Assembly: GCA_033297205.1 (NCBI GenBank)
Contig: MU859243.1
Coordinates: 22,074 to 71,158, forward strand
Reading direction: 5' to 3'
DNA from: Pseudoneurospora amorphoporcata
Taxonomy: Eukaryota > Ascomycota > Sordariomycetes > Sordariales > Sordariaceae
Length of the DNA: 49,085 bases
The translations under genes were made by a program, and so were the position numbers. Of this stretch, positions 20,187 through 31,304 are shown in pieces; position 1 is the stretch's first letter; the number at the start of each line of letters is the position of its first letter. The notes below the pieces were generated by a model. It saw only the letters and a program-made list of their open reading frames with translations. It made no database searches and was not told the origin of the DNA.

Positions 20187-23100
20187 TTACAGATACAAAC
20201 TGTTGAAAGAAACAATGTCACGTCTGATCTTGGACAAGCTGAGCTCGAACTTGTCCTTGAGCTCTTCGCTGCCCATGACGCGGGCGGCCTCAGCCATTTG
20301 ACGGAGAAGCTCTTCGAGACGGCGAAAGAGACGGATGAGCGAGCCTTCGTAGACATTGGTCATTTTGCTGTTAAGAATTAAGTGGTTAGCAACATGAACC
20401 ATGAGGGAAAAAGAACCGCGGGATAACGTAGCGGGTGAACATACCAAATCTCGGAGAACGGCCTTCCCTGAGCCCAAGCCAAGACAGTCTCCATAAGCTG
20501 CCACTTGAGACTCTGAACGTACTCGTCCTCGTTGACATCCAGCTTACTCTCCGCGCTGACCTTGGCGATGATCCTAGCCTGGGCCTGGATCTCACGGAAG
20601 GGCTTAGCCAGCTCCTCCTTGAGCGCCTGGGTCTCGATCTTCTCGTCGAAGATGAAGCAGCTGAGAATGCAAGCGCATATCTCGGGGCTCAACTCGTTGA
20701 AGAAGCGGTTGAAGAGCAGCTCAGCAAGGAGGAGCTCGTGACCCTCCGTCGAGGAGATTTCGCACGCGACACGGGCCTTCATCTCGACGACCTCAGCGTC
20801 GTTGATAAAGCCCAGGCGGCGAAGGACACGCTTGCGAGACTTGAGCTCGTCAAGCTGCGCAACGCTGTGGGCCTGGGCAATGGCCTTCTTCTTGTCCTTG
20901 ATCTGCTCGCCAAGTTCCTTCTTGAGGCTGTACTGGTTCCACAGTTCAATAAGGAGAGGAGAGTTATGGAGAGGGTTGGCCACCAAACGCGACTCGAGGA
21001 CCTCAATCTTGCGGAGCAGCTTCTTGAAGCTGTCGTCATTGATACCCATGTTATCCATAGGATCCAGGATAGGAATGCCATCAGGGAAGCGACGGCTGAT
21101 TTCGTCAGTGGCCTTGCCCACTCCGTCCTTCTCGTCGGCGCTTTCAAGCCTCTTGGGCAAGAAAACACGCAGCTGGCCGAGGGCTCTGAGACAGTTCAGA
21201 AGGCAGGGGACAACCTCCCACCTGGCATTCTTGCTATCCTTTCCTGCAGGCATGATGCCCTCAGGCATCGGCTTCTCTCCACGGGCCTTGGGGTTGAAAT
21301 CGCCAGATACCTTCAACAAAACGTCCAAAAGGTATGACTCTTGCTCTGGATAAGGTGGCTGACCGTTCTTCGGGCTCTGGCGGGGGGTATGCTTGATCAA
21401 AACACCCCAACCATAGTCCACTCCACTTGGGCTCTTAATGTGGATGAGACGGCCCTCCTGGAAAAAGCCAAGACAGTTTTGGGGATGCTGGATGACATGG
21501 ACCATATCCTTGTTGTACTCCTCCAGTTGTTGACGCACGCTGTAATAATCCTTGACAATGCTCTCGTCAGGAATGATGATAGCGTCCCTCTCCTGTTGCA
21601 GACTGATGAGCTCACGCTCGAGCTGCGGTACGCTGGCGGCGTTCTGGAATTGGAAGAAACATCTCTCCAGCATGTACTCGGGGGAAATGGCCTCGATACG
21701 GAGCAGGTTGAGGACCATGTTGTAACCGAGATGGAAGGCAGAGTTGAGCTTATCCTGGTTGCCGACAACGATAGCCCTGGCCGTCTCGGGCTCGAGCTTG
21801 TCATCGACCATCATGATGACGATACCGCGGTCATCGAGACCACGACGACCGGCTCTGCCAGCCATCTGGATGTACTCGGAAGAGGTAAGAGGGCGGCGTT
21901 GCTGACCATCCCACTTGGTAACCTGGGTGAAGACAACGGTTCTGGCAGGCATGTTGAGACCAATGGAGAAGGTTTCGGTGGCAAAAAGGACCTTGATCAG
22001 ACCCTCCTGGAACAGAATCTCGATGGTCTCCTTGAGGATGGGCAACAAGCCAGAGTGATGCACACCGATGCCCTTGCGCAGAAGGGGAAGGATGTTGGCG
22101 ATCTGGGGGAGGTCCTTGTCGTCCTCGGACAGCTGAGCAAGAGCGTTCTCGAAGACCTTGTTAACCATGTTCTCCTCATCCGGGGCGTTGAACTTCATGC
22201 TGGAACTGGCCAAGGCCATCTGCTCGCACTCCCTCTTGCTGAAGTTGAAGACAATGACAGGTTGGAAGTTCTTTTTGAGAATCATCTTAATGATCTTTGC
22301 GATATCTTCCTTGTCATTCGCAGCCTCTCCGCCCTTGTTCGTCTTCTTGTTCTTGCCCTTGCCCTTTTGCTTGGCACTCCAGTCGTTGGGGTCGGTACCC
22401 TTCTTCTCTTCGATCATGGCCATTGCTTGGTTGAAGTTGTTCTCCTTGAAATTGCCCTTCTCGTCGACAACGAGGAGGATACCCTTGCCACCGGCGGGGA
22501 AGAAGTAGTTTTGCAAGGGCGTGGGACGGAAATCGGTGTAGACGACGTGGCAGGCTTGACGATGAATCTTGGCGATCCATTCGGCGAACTGGAAGGCGTT
22601 GGGGATGGTGGCGGAGAGGAAGACGTATCTGACCTTGTCGGGAAGCAAGATGATGGTCTCTTCCCAGACAACACCTCTGATCTTGTCGCGCATGTAATGG
22701 ATTTCATCGAAGATGACCCAGGCAACTTCGCGCATGATTTCGGAACCGCGATACAACATGGAGCGCAGAATTTCGGTAGTCATGACGAGACAACTGGCTG
22801 TGGGATTAATGGTAACATCACCAGTCATGAGGCCAACGTCACCAAACTCGGCCTGGAAATCTCTGTACTTTTGGTTGGAAAGAGCCTTGATAGGACTAGT
22901 GTAGATGACCCTCTGGTTCTTCTTGAGGCACTGAGCGATGGCGTACTCGGCAACGACCGTCTTACCAGCAGAGGTATGGGCGGAAACCAGGACACTCTCT
23001 TCGCGCTCAATCGAGGCGACGGAGAGGGCCTGGAAGGGATCGAGCTTGAAGGAGTATGTCCGGGCGGGCTCGGCGGGGGGCTTGTGCTCGGACAAGGGGA

Positions 23101-23373
23101 TATACTCGTAGTCAAGGTCGGGGGGAAGGGCGACTTGATGCTGAATGTTGTGAGAGATGACGATGGACTCGCCCTCGGTGGGCGCGAAACCCTGGGCGCC
23201 CGTGACCTCTCGGGACTCTGCCGTCTGGAAGGCATCGGTCATGATGGGCTCGGCCTCGTCCGTCCTCTTCCTGCGTTTGCTGTCGCCCTGGCCGTGGGGG
23301 CTCTGAGGCGACTGAACATGGTCGGCAGCGGGAACGGCATCGCCGTGGGAGGTGGTGGGCTGGTCGACGGTGG

Positions 23374-23463
<90 letters not shown>

Positions 23464-23608
23464 CTTCTTGCGGCGCGGGGGCGGCGGCGGCTTGCGCGTG
23501 CAGGTGAGTGACGGCAGCAGCTCCATCGGTCATTTCAACATCGGGAGAGGCCTTGCGCTTCTTCTGGGCGCGAGGCTGCTCCTCGAAAACCTCAAAGAGG
23601 TCATCCAT
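20187..23608 (-). CDS. frh: FRH / Mtr4-type DExH RNA helicase
   Basis: Two exons, 23608-20445 and 20367-20187, joined across a 77-nt intron (GTATGT...GTTGCTAACCAC...AACAG), give 1114 aa. Motifs: Walker A SAHTSAGKT (residues 209-217), motif II DEIH (301-304), motif III SAT (332-334) and motif VI QMAGRAGRRG (about 600). An Mtr4 arch/KOW-like region (YGWGVLIKH) and the C-terminal helical DSHCT domain follow, ending in the Mtr4-like KRDIV/RRDIV...SLYL tail supplied by exon 2. In Neurospora this protein, FRQ-interacting RNA helicase, stabilises FRQ in the circadian clock, and it is also the Mtr4 helicase of TRAMP/exosome RNA surveillance; that role comes from the family, not from this sequence. 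The N-terminus (~150 residues) is poorly conserved and holds 29 consecutive Asn (50-78) encoded by a pure AAC array. Stopping at the exon 1 frame would wrongly replace the conserved C-terminus. Confidence 0.95.
23375..23461 (-). repeat. AAC trinucleotide array (29 units) in frh
   Basis: 87 bp of uninterrupted GTT on the plus strand, AAC in the coding sense, giving 29 Asn in the N-terminal disordered part of FRH. All units use the same codon, which points to replication slippage and probable length polymorphism. Confidence 0.95.
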
Positions 23609-24331
23609 CTTGACGGGTGTTGCAGATGTCCCCAGTCAGATGATGAGGTATTGGCCGATAAAGAGTACTGCAATAAAACCAGGCGTAGCTTCGAGCACCT
23701 AAGCTTCCTGAGCCTTGGGACTGTTGGCTGAAATGAAAGAAAGTGGCGTACCTACTACGTAGACAGCCGGGAAGGTTGTTGGATGAAGGGGGGTTGATGG
23801 ATTGCAGAAACCCACGACCCTACGAGAGACGACAGACGAGCGGGACGCCGATAAACGTTATCGCTAAACGAAGAAAAAAAGTTGAAGGCAACCTAGGAAC
23901 CGAGACGTTGACAGTGGCAGAATTATCTGCGGGTCTCCAGGCGGTCAGGCCAATCGATCGCTCGTTCCGGACGACATGGAAACGATCAGCTCTGGCTACC
24001 GTATGCATCTATTTCTTTTAAATGCAATCCGAGGTTTCGAAGCTCGACGGTGGGCCCGTCCGCCAAAAATTCTCGGGAGGTGTGGGGTGCCACGTCCGTC
24101 TTGTCAGGCCCGCCACGGGAGCGGCCACTGGAGCGCGCTGTAACTCCCGCGGACGCCGCCCAAGCTACATAGGCTATAGGGTACCTAGGTACACTAGTGG
24201 CCCCGGCCCCGGTCTGTCTTTTCTCTCGACTTCCAATTATCTCTTTTCATCTGATCGAGCAACACTTTTCCCCCTCTCTTTCCCCTTTCCGTATCTTGAT
24301 CTTGGTCGATTCGATACGCTACCAAGTCACC
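23609..24331. promoter_or_regulatory. Divergent promoter interval frh / tsc13
   Basis: 723 bp separate the two start codons, so both promoters share this space. It contains two GATCGA motifs: 23954-23959 on the minus strand and 24253-24258 on the plus strand. GATCGA resembles the core reported for White Collar Complex binding. A C/T-rich stretch (about 24210-24295) precedes tsc13. Functional assignment of the motifs is inference. Confidence 0.4.
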
Positions 24332-25363
24332 ATGGCCGCCAAGCTCTCTCTCAAGCTCTCCAACAAGTCGCCGAGGCAGGCCATCAAGAAGCTGCCGGCT
24401 TCGCTTGAGCTCCCCGCCGATGCCACGGTCGAGGACGCGAAGCAGGCCGTTGCCCGCCAGTCCGGCATCAGCGACTTCAACCGCATTGGTCTCTTCGACC
24501 CCGAGACCAAGAAGATCCTCAAGAACCGCAAGGCGCTCGTCCGCGATGAGGCCGGTGTTGTCAGGGCCGGCGAGCTCGTCGTCAAGGACCTTGGTACGTC
24601 ATGATTTCTCTCCCAACAACAAACATGTGATACTCTTCAACTGTAAACTGACACAACCCACCACAACAACACAGGCCCCCAGATCGCCTGGCGCACCGTC
24701 TTCGTGATCGAGTACTTCGGCCCCATCCTCTTCCACGTCCTCGTCCCTCTGCTCCGCCCCTACATCTACAGCTTCGGCTCGTGGGCCTACAAGAACGAGA
24801 CCGAGACGCCCATGTCGCAGGTCCAGTGGCTCCTCTTCGCCCTCTTCAACCTCCACTTCCTCAAGCGTGAGTACGAGACCATGTTCGTCCACAAGTTCTC
24901 GGCCAACACCATGCCCGCCTTCAACATCTTCCGCAACTCGGCCTTCTACTGGCTCCTCGCCGGTCTCATGTGCTCCGTCGACATCTACCGCCCCGGCTCT
25001 TCGTCTGACCGCAACGACCTTGTTCTTCTCGACTACTTGGGCATCGGCCTATTCGCCGTCTGCGAGGTCTGCAACTGGATCGTCCACCAGCACTTGGCCA
25101 GCCTCCGCAAGCCCGGCGGCACTGAGCGCGGTATCCCCAACTGCATTGGTAGCAACCTGGTTACCAGTCCCAACTACATGTTCGAGGTCCTCGCTTGGGT
25201 TGGTGTCATCTTGATCAGCCGCAGCTTTGCTGTTGTCATGTTCATTGCTACTGGTACTTTCTACATGCGCAGCTGGTCCCGCGGCAAGGAGAGGGCTCTT
25301 CGCAAGGAGTTTGGTGACCGCTACAAGGCCAAGCGCTACACCATGCTCCCCGGTCTTATCTAA
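24332..25363 (+). CDS. tsc13: Very-long-chain enoyl-CoA reductase (Tsc13/TECR)
   Basis: Exons 24332-24593 and 24675-25363, with an 81-nt intron (GTACGT...CTGACAC...CACAG), encode 316 aa, close to yeast Tsc13 (310). The start ATG is in CACCATGG context. Residues ~1-88 form the ubiquitin-like N-terminal part typical of TECR proteins (LELPADATVEDAKQAVARQ). The rest is a steroid 5-alpha-reductase-type membrane domain with several hydrophobic helices (FVIEYFGPILFHVLVPLL, FYWLLAGLMCSVDIY, LAWVGVILISRSFAVVMF) and the C-terminal RKEFGDRYKAKRYTMLPGLI, where the family's C-terminal signature lies. The enzyme does the last, NADPH-dependent step of fatty-acid elongation in the endoplasmic reticulum, supplying sphingolipid very-long chains. 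It is transcribed away from frh. Confidence 0.95.
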
Positions 25364-25684
25364 ACTAGCCTTGCGATCGAGGTTTGGCTTAGGTGTAAGT
25401 CTAGGGATGTCGCGCATAGCCTTCCAGCTTAGTTAGGGCTGGTGGTCAGATGCAAGCATTCTTGTACATTCGGTGTACGACAATTGAAGACCGATGGTTG
25501 TGACGTAATTGGAGTCATCACTCTTCGATTGTCGTATGTTATAGAGTGTTAGATAAAATTGGTGATGGAAATGTGTAATGAAATGTACGAGTTTCCAAAC
25601 TCGAATGACATGATATCCCGCCTTTTAGTATTTCAAATCGTTACGTCGTGACATCGTCAAACATCCTCCAAACAAAAGGGGGAC
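25364..25684. other. Convergent 3' spacer
   Basis: 321 bp between the stops of tsc13 (+) and the BLOC-1-like gene (-). Only 3' UTR sequence is expected; no motif recognised. Confidence 0.5.
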
Positions 25685-27049
25685 TTATACCGCCGCAGGT
25701 GGCAAACTTAGAAACTGTGCGCCTCCAGGGTCACTGAGTTCTGGTGATCGGGGTAGCGGCACCATCGAGGGTTCCGTTATCGTATCATCGACCGCCTTTC
25801 CCTTCCCCTTGTCAAGTTTCGTATGTCTCTCTTGGACATCATCTTCAATGGCCATGACCACGTCCCCTTCAGCGTCTCTTGTTACTTCTTCTCTCTCACC
25901 ATCAACGCCCTTTGCCTTAACAGCCTTTTCTTCCCCTTTAGGGCCCTTACTTCCACTCCCAACTATCTCATCCTGCTGCCCCCCGTTCTCTCTCTTCACT
26001 TCACCACCTTTACCGTCCTTTCGCTCACCTTCCCCATCCCTTGCCCTCTCATCCCCATCCCCCCTCTCACTCCCAGACCAACTCCCACTGTAATCACTTC
26101 CACTACAACTCCCAGACCAACTACCATCTTCGCTCCCCCAGTCATGATTCGCCCTCCTGATGGTCTCCTCAACCCTCAAAAACCCCCTCTCCAGAACCTC
26201 CGCCCAGTTCTGCACATCCCCCACCTCCTTCAGCTTTTTCGTCCCCTCCCTCGCCAGCTTTTCCAGCTTATCGTTGTCCTTCTTGAACCCCTCAACAGCT
26301 TTGGTCATTTCGCGCTCTTGTTTCAAGATGGCGTTGTGGTTCTGATGGAGCAACGAGGCGCGCCCGGTGAGTTCCCGGTCTAGGAGGTTGGAGATGGAGG
26401 CTAGGACTGCTGTGCGGGCTTGCGCGGTCGGTAGAGTAGAGGTGCCGGTGGCAGTGGGGGTTGGGGGAACCATCGTGGTGTGAGGGGTTCGAGGCGTGTG
26501 AGGAGCTTGTTGAGCGCCAGGACGAAAAGTTTGCGACTGAGACTGAGAAGGAGGTGGGAAGGAAGGGGCGGAGCGACGGACGTTGGTATTGGTATTGGTA
26601 TTGGTTGTTGTGCTTGTTGAGGCGCCCGAGGTTGATGACCCCGTGGTTGTTGTGGTGGAGGTTGAACCTGCCGCCGGTGGAACCACTTGACCGGTATAAG
26701 CCTGCGCATGAACATTCGGAACAAGAACAATCGGTCCCGGCGCCGTCGAAACTGATGACACACTAGGGGCTGTTGATCTCTTTGACGCTGCTGACCCTGC
26801 AAAAAAAGGGAGGGAGAAAGCTGATGAGGCGCGTCCAGTAGTTGTTGATGTGGCTGTTACTGATCCCGGACCTGGACTTGGCCGGTGTTCCGTGTCATGA
26901 TGTGAATGGTAATCGGGATCGCCAACGTCAATATCAACGTCGCTGGGGATGGATACCATGGCGGCAGTGATATTGGTGTTGGTTACCGATGCCGGGGCCG
27001 GAGCGGACCGGGCTGGTTGGAGGAAGTTGGGGCGGGATGGTCGAGACAT
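25685..27049 (-). CDS. BLOC-1 subunit 1 (GCN5L1)-like protein with long disordered flanks
   Basis: Intronless, 454 aa from ATG 27049; the same frame extends 11 codons upstream but only from GTG, so I use the ATG. Residues ~215-310 match the BLOC1S1/GCN5L1 core: LLDREL, HQNHNAILKQEREMTKAVEG, DNDKLEKLAREGTKKLKEVG and the family's NWAEVLERGFL...LEETIR-type ending. Around it lie a Ser/Thr/Pro-rich N-terminus with TNTNTNTN and TTTTT runs, and a Gly/Ser/Trp-then-Lys/Glu-rich C-terminus (WSGSCSGSDYSGSW). BLOC-1 acts in endosome-to-vacuole sorting; animal and yeast subunit 1 proteins are only about 120-150 residues, so the flanks are a large fungal extension. The role is inferred from the core alone. 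Confidence 0.8.
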   Translation of the reverse strand: MSRPSRPNFLQPARSAPAPASVTNTNITAAMVSIPSDVDIDVGDPDYHSHHDTEHRPSPGPGSVTATSTTTGRASSAFSLPFFAGSAASKRSTAPSVSSVSTAPGPIVLVPNVHAQAYTGQVVPPAAGSTSTTTTTGSSTSGASTSTTTNTNTNTNVRRSAPSFPPPSQSQSQTFRPGAQQAPHTPRTPHTTMVPPTPTATGTSTLPTAQARTAVLASISNLLDRELTGRASLLHQNHNAILKQEREMTKAVEGFKKDNDKLEKLAREGTKKLKEVGDVQNWAEVLERGFLRVEETIRRANHDWGSEDGSWSGSCSGSDYSGSWSGSERGDGDERARDGEGERKDGKGGEVKRENGGQQDEIVGSGSKGPKGEEKAVKAKGVDGEREEVTRDAEGDVVMAIEDDVQERHTKLDKGKGKAVDDTITEPSMVPLPRSPELSDPGGAQFLSLPPAAV

Positions 27050-28028
27050 ACTGGACTGATGTTTTCGTTGGTTGTTCGTCACTTATCGTCTTGTGTTGAT
27101 TTATCAGAGTGGGTGTAAGTAAGTGACACCAATTCTGTATAGGTCGACAGAGAAAGTGAATTAGATCGAGCGTGGAGAGGTTCAAAATAGTTTCTTATTC
27201 AGCATCGATGACACCAGCCCCTGACTGTCGCAATTGATGGATAAGTAGGCGCAAGTTTGACAACCTGCCGCAGCCGCCCAGCGTGATATATAATGTTTCT
27301 AGATGTAAGCAAAGGTACGGTAGCAAGTCTTTAATATCAATTGCAGGAGGGTGGAGACGGGGGCCATTTATACGACTAGAGTCTGGGCCAGACTGGTGCT
27401 TGAGAAATGAGCAAGACACACAAAAAGAGGCACAGCTGCACAAATGTAACGCGGGGTAGCTTCCGTTCGGGGAGTTCAAGCTTACTTACCGTTGCCGGGG
27501 ATGGCCTGCTGTTCTGAATTGGTTGCTCTAGATTTAATGCACGTCATTCGTTGGTTTCTTTTGGCTTTGCAATTGGGACTGTGTGCAGTGTGCAATGTGA
27601 AGTCGTTTGTTTGTTTGTTGACATTCCCCCTTTTTTGACGACCAGGCCGGCAGACTGCACCTGTCAACTCACCTTAACCCGGTTTAAGATCCTCTTTGCA
27701 CAAGTGACCAAGACTTCAATCTTGGAGTGGACTCGAAGTTGATTGCACACATTATAGAATTTGTGCTATACCTAAACTTTTCCTCTTCTCTTGCAAATGC
27801 CAGCCTTATATGCTCAGTTCAGTTCACCTTTCCTCGCCGCCGCGGACTCCCTTTACCATGCATGCATGCAACCTGTATTTGCTCGCTTCCAGTCCCGTCC
27901 ATCCGTCCGTCCGTCCCAACCGCAACCCACCAATGCTCCCCCTTCTTCCAATCCCCCGTTCAAGAAATAAGAACGCCTAGATGCTTGTGTGTGTAGATAT
28001 ACATAAGTACATGTAGGAAATGAGAGAC

Positions 28029-28075
<47 letters not shown>

Positions 28076-28291
28076 AACGGCTTGTGTTTTGAAGAAAGAC
28101 CTAGAGACTCTGACCACCTGTTGCTGTACCAAGAAAACATTTGTAGCCACATGTGTGAGAGAGATATCGCATCCATCCCAACCGCTGAACCTGCAGCCTG
28201 TGGGGGAGGGGGAGCTCTCCCGATAACTGTATAAGAAAATCCTGGTGCAATGTGTTGCGTGCTTTTTTCTGATGAATACACGGGCCCTCGC
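27050..28291. other. Intergenic, with 44-nt A tract
   Basis: Between the BLOC-1-like start and the SOG2-like stop. Contains A44 at 28030-28073 and CCGT/GTCC short repeats near 27896-27915. No supported gene. Confidence 0.5.
28030..28073. repeat. A44 homopolymer
   Basis: 44 consecutive A on the plus strand, downstream of the stop codon of the SOG2-like gene (a T tract in that gene's sense). Exact length may be affected by sequencing. Confidence 0.9.
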
Positions 28292-31200
28292 CTAGAAGCC
28301 CACCTTCCCACTATTCATTCGGAAGGGAAGCGGCGCTAGTGACCCCGGACCCGGACTAAGTGCCGAGTTCGGGGTCATAGCACTCTCCCCGGATAGCGTT
28401 GTGCCAATCGAGTTCAGACTTGCTGTTGACGTCGACTGCATGGTTCCACTTCGGCTTCCCATGCCTGGCCCTCCCATTTGAATGAGCGCCTCAGCCCTCT
28501 CGAACAAGCCTCCATTGAACGCCGCCGAAAACGAACCATTCTTGGGTGTCGATGGAACCGTCGCCTGAACAGCCGGACCAAGAGCCGCGCTTTGTGGCGT
28601 CATTGGCATCGGTACTGGCGTGTTGGTGCCATGTGTACTGTAAGGGCTCGATGTATCCTCAACTCCTTCCATTCCCGGACCTCCCATTCTCCCTCTCATT
28701 CTGCCCCTTCCATGCCCGCCGCTACTAGGCTGCGGTTTCAGGAAATGGGACCACGGTGAGTGTACCATGCACTCCCAAGCCTCTTTCATAGCCTTCTGAA
28801 TAGGCCGCATCCTGGATTTGGCATCGACTGGCAACTGGATGTCGGTCTGAAACTGCATAGTTTTCTTACCCAGGACATACCAGGCGTCGATGTAGTCGTT
28901 GCACATCCTCCAAAACCCCGGCTGTCCACGGATCCCTGGCTCTTTCAGCTTGATATTCGATAGCTTTTCCTTCAACATCTCCGTATGACGAATCGAATCG
29001 TTGCACTTCACAATCAGTGCTTTCCAACAGTGCACCACATGATCGGACGCTCGTTGCGTGGTGGCATTCCGCAAAGCCACGCTAAACTGCGCGCTAAGAT
29101 TCGGCAAAACTTTGAGGGCGAGTTCGGCAGACTTCATCAAAGCCAGGAAAATCCTTTCGAATATCCGATCCTCCTCGTCAATGGGCAATCGCATAACACC
29201 CGCACTGATGGGGAAAGGCTCCCCAGACCGAGGCGTCACGGCACTCATAACTTGTCGATGCATGCCGTTATTGAACGGCACATCCGTCGCGACACGAAGG
29301 TTGGCGTGGGGATGCATTGGTCCAGGATTCCGTAGTCTCGCGGTCTGTGGTTGACGGTCGATCGTGGGAGTAACCGAATTGTCTCGTGAGTGCGGTCGGA
29401 TAGTCTCGAGGTCTGGCCGATGCGGGACGGGCGGGACATTGCGCGAGGGCATTCCGGGCGATGGCTGGGAGCATGTAACACGCAGCTCCATGATGCTATT
29501 ATAGAGCTGCGTCAACAGAGTACGGATGTACCTAGGGTCGCCGTTATCGAGAAACAAATCAACATTATTGACCAGCAGGGAGCACACATGGCTGTATGCT
29601 TGCACCAGCGTAATGCATGCCCTCTGCACGTTCTCGTTCTCCCTTGGCCCGCCGCCATCTCCTGCCTGGTCGTGCTTCTGAATTTCCAATTCCAATTGCT
29701 CCACATGAGCATTGGTATTGTAAAAGACGATCTCAAGGCTCGAACGTTTGCTACTACCGTCATTTGAAAGGCCCATCAACATCTGGATCATGGGGTGAAT
29801 CTGAAAGATGGAATAGAGGATGCCCTTCGCAGCCTCTAATACCGGATCAATAAACTTTGATTCGCGCCTCCTTTCGGGTAGGATCGAGAGTCGCCGGACA
29901 TAGATGGGACGTTGCAAGGATATCGAGTCGGCTGGACTGGATGGTGCTGGGCTCTGACCAGGCATACTGCCGTTACCAGGCTGCATGGCAGAACCGTGAC
30001 TGAGGCCACGATAATGAATGCTGAATCGATCCTTGGCCTCCAACTCGTCAAGAGTGCCGAGTTCAGAGCCCTTTCTGGAGACAATGCCCATACGGCGCGA
30101 CCTGCTCTCGGATCGCTCGCGGCTCGAATGGTGTGCGCCCGTTGTTTCCGAGTGACTGCGTATTCGCTCGTTAGGATTGCCAATTGTGAGTGGCATGACG
30201 CCAGGTCGTCGCTGGGCGGAACTCTGCTGGGAGAGCCCCCGATAATGGGATCGACTTGGGATAGGCGGAGGACGGGACAAGTTCGGCGACCTAAGGTCTG
30301 GAACGTCTGTGCCGTTGATCTTGATGGGAAACCGCCCGCTGAAAACGCGCTTGACGGTCGGTCGTGGTGTCTCGATACCGTCGGTTTCGTCGTTTGGTAT
30401 TTCGGCTTGTTCTCGTTCTAGTATGCTGTTTGCCTTTGCCTTAAGGTACTTCTTGACGCGGGCCGTAACCGCGACTTCGGTCAATTCGCTTTCCTTCAAG
30501 ATACCCTCGTTCTGTACGCTTGGCGGCGGAACCTGGAAAACTTGAGGTGGTGGAAAGACCAAGGGATTGCCTTCGAGTTTGATGACGGAGAGCGACGGCA
30601 TATCGGCCAGACACAGCGGTAGTTCGGAGACCTCATTTTTCTGTATCGAGAAGACCTTGAGCGACGATAGTTTCACAATATCTGGCGGAAGGACACGGAG
30701 CATATTTCGCCCTAGATCTAGGATCTCTAGTGATTTGAGGTCGCAAAGCTGGATGGATTCGGTCAGCAACAGCCTTTCGGTAGAACGATGACGTACAGCC
30801 TTACCGCGAGCGGAAACTCCTTTATCCTATTCGACCTGACATTGAGGTATCGAAGCGAGGTACACTCGGAGAATCGGGCAGGGAAGGTCTGGATGTAGTT
30901 ATGTGATAGCGCAAGCCTGTCGGGTCGCAGAGGAACAGGTTAGCCATGGATCGACCAGCAGGTAGTTCCGAGATGCCGTAGTACCTCTCCAACTCATTGT
31001 TGATTATATCAACCACCTCGTCTGGCAGCTTCTGTATCCTCTTTCTACTCAGGTCGACGGTAAGACCGGGCTTGAGGGTGCTGATGCCCTCGGTCGCCTT
31101 TGCTTCGTTCTCGTAAGCAACTCGCATGGACTCGCGCACCAGGGCGATGACTTGGTTGGAGGATAATGGCGTCGAGGCCGATAGGGACGAAGTCGATGCA

Positions 31201-31304
31201 TCGCGATGGGGCGGCGGAAAGTTCCCATGGGCATGGCCGGCACCAACAGGTGGCATTCGCCGGCCCAGCCCCGGGTTATCAGGCAGACCGCGCGGGCGAT
31301 CCAT
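28292..31304 (-). CDS. sog2: SOG2-type leucine-rich repeat protein (RAM/MOR pathway)
   Basis: Three exons, 31304-30985, 30916-30805 and 30748-28292, encode 962 aa. Introns are 68 nt (GTACTA...GACAG, branch GGCTAACC) and 56 nt (GTAAGG...GTTGCTGACC...TCCAG). Start ATG opens a Pro/Ser-rich N-terminus. Leucine-rich repeats follow (about residues 85-215): LSRKRIQKLPDEVV, LALSHNYIQTFPARF, LRYLNVRSNRIKEFPLA, LEILDLGRNMLRVLP, LKVFSIQKNEVSELP and LSVIKLEGNPLVFPP. Splicing is needed to complete repeats two to four. A large C-terminal region with IHPMIQMLMGLS, NNVDLFLDNGDPRYIRTLLTQLYNSIMELR and DRIFERIFLALMKSAELALKVLPNL corresponds to the Sog2 domain. In yeast Sog2 works in the RAM network upstream of the Cbk1 NDR kinase (COT-1 in Neurospora), controlling polarity and septation; transfer of that role is by homology. 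Confidence 0.88.

Noticed and set aside
20435..21337. 300-codon plus-strand open frame over the frh C-terminal domain
   Set aside because: Shadow of the conserved helicase coding sequence; no recognisable protein.
21341..23731. 796-codon open frame on the plus strand, antisense to frh
   Set aside because: It mirrors the frh coding frame through codon bias and its Val-rich run is the complement of the Asn array. No independent domain.
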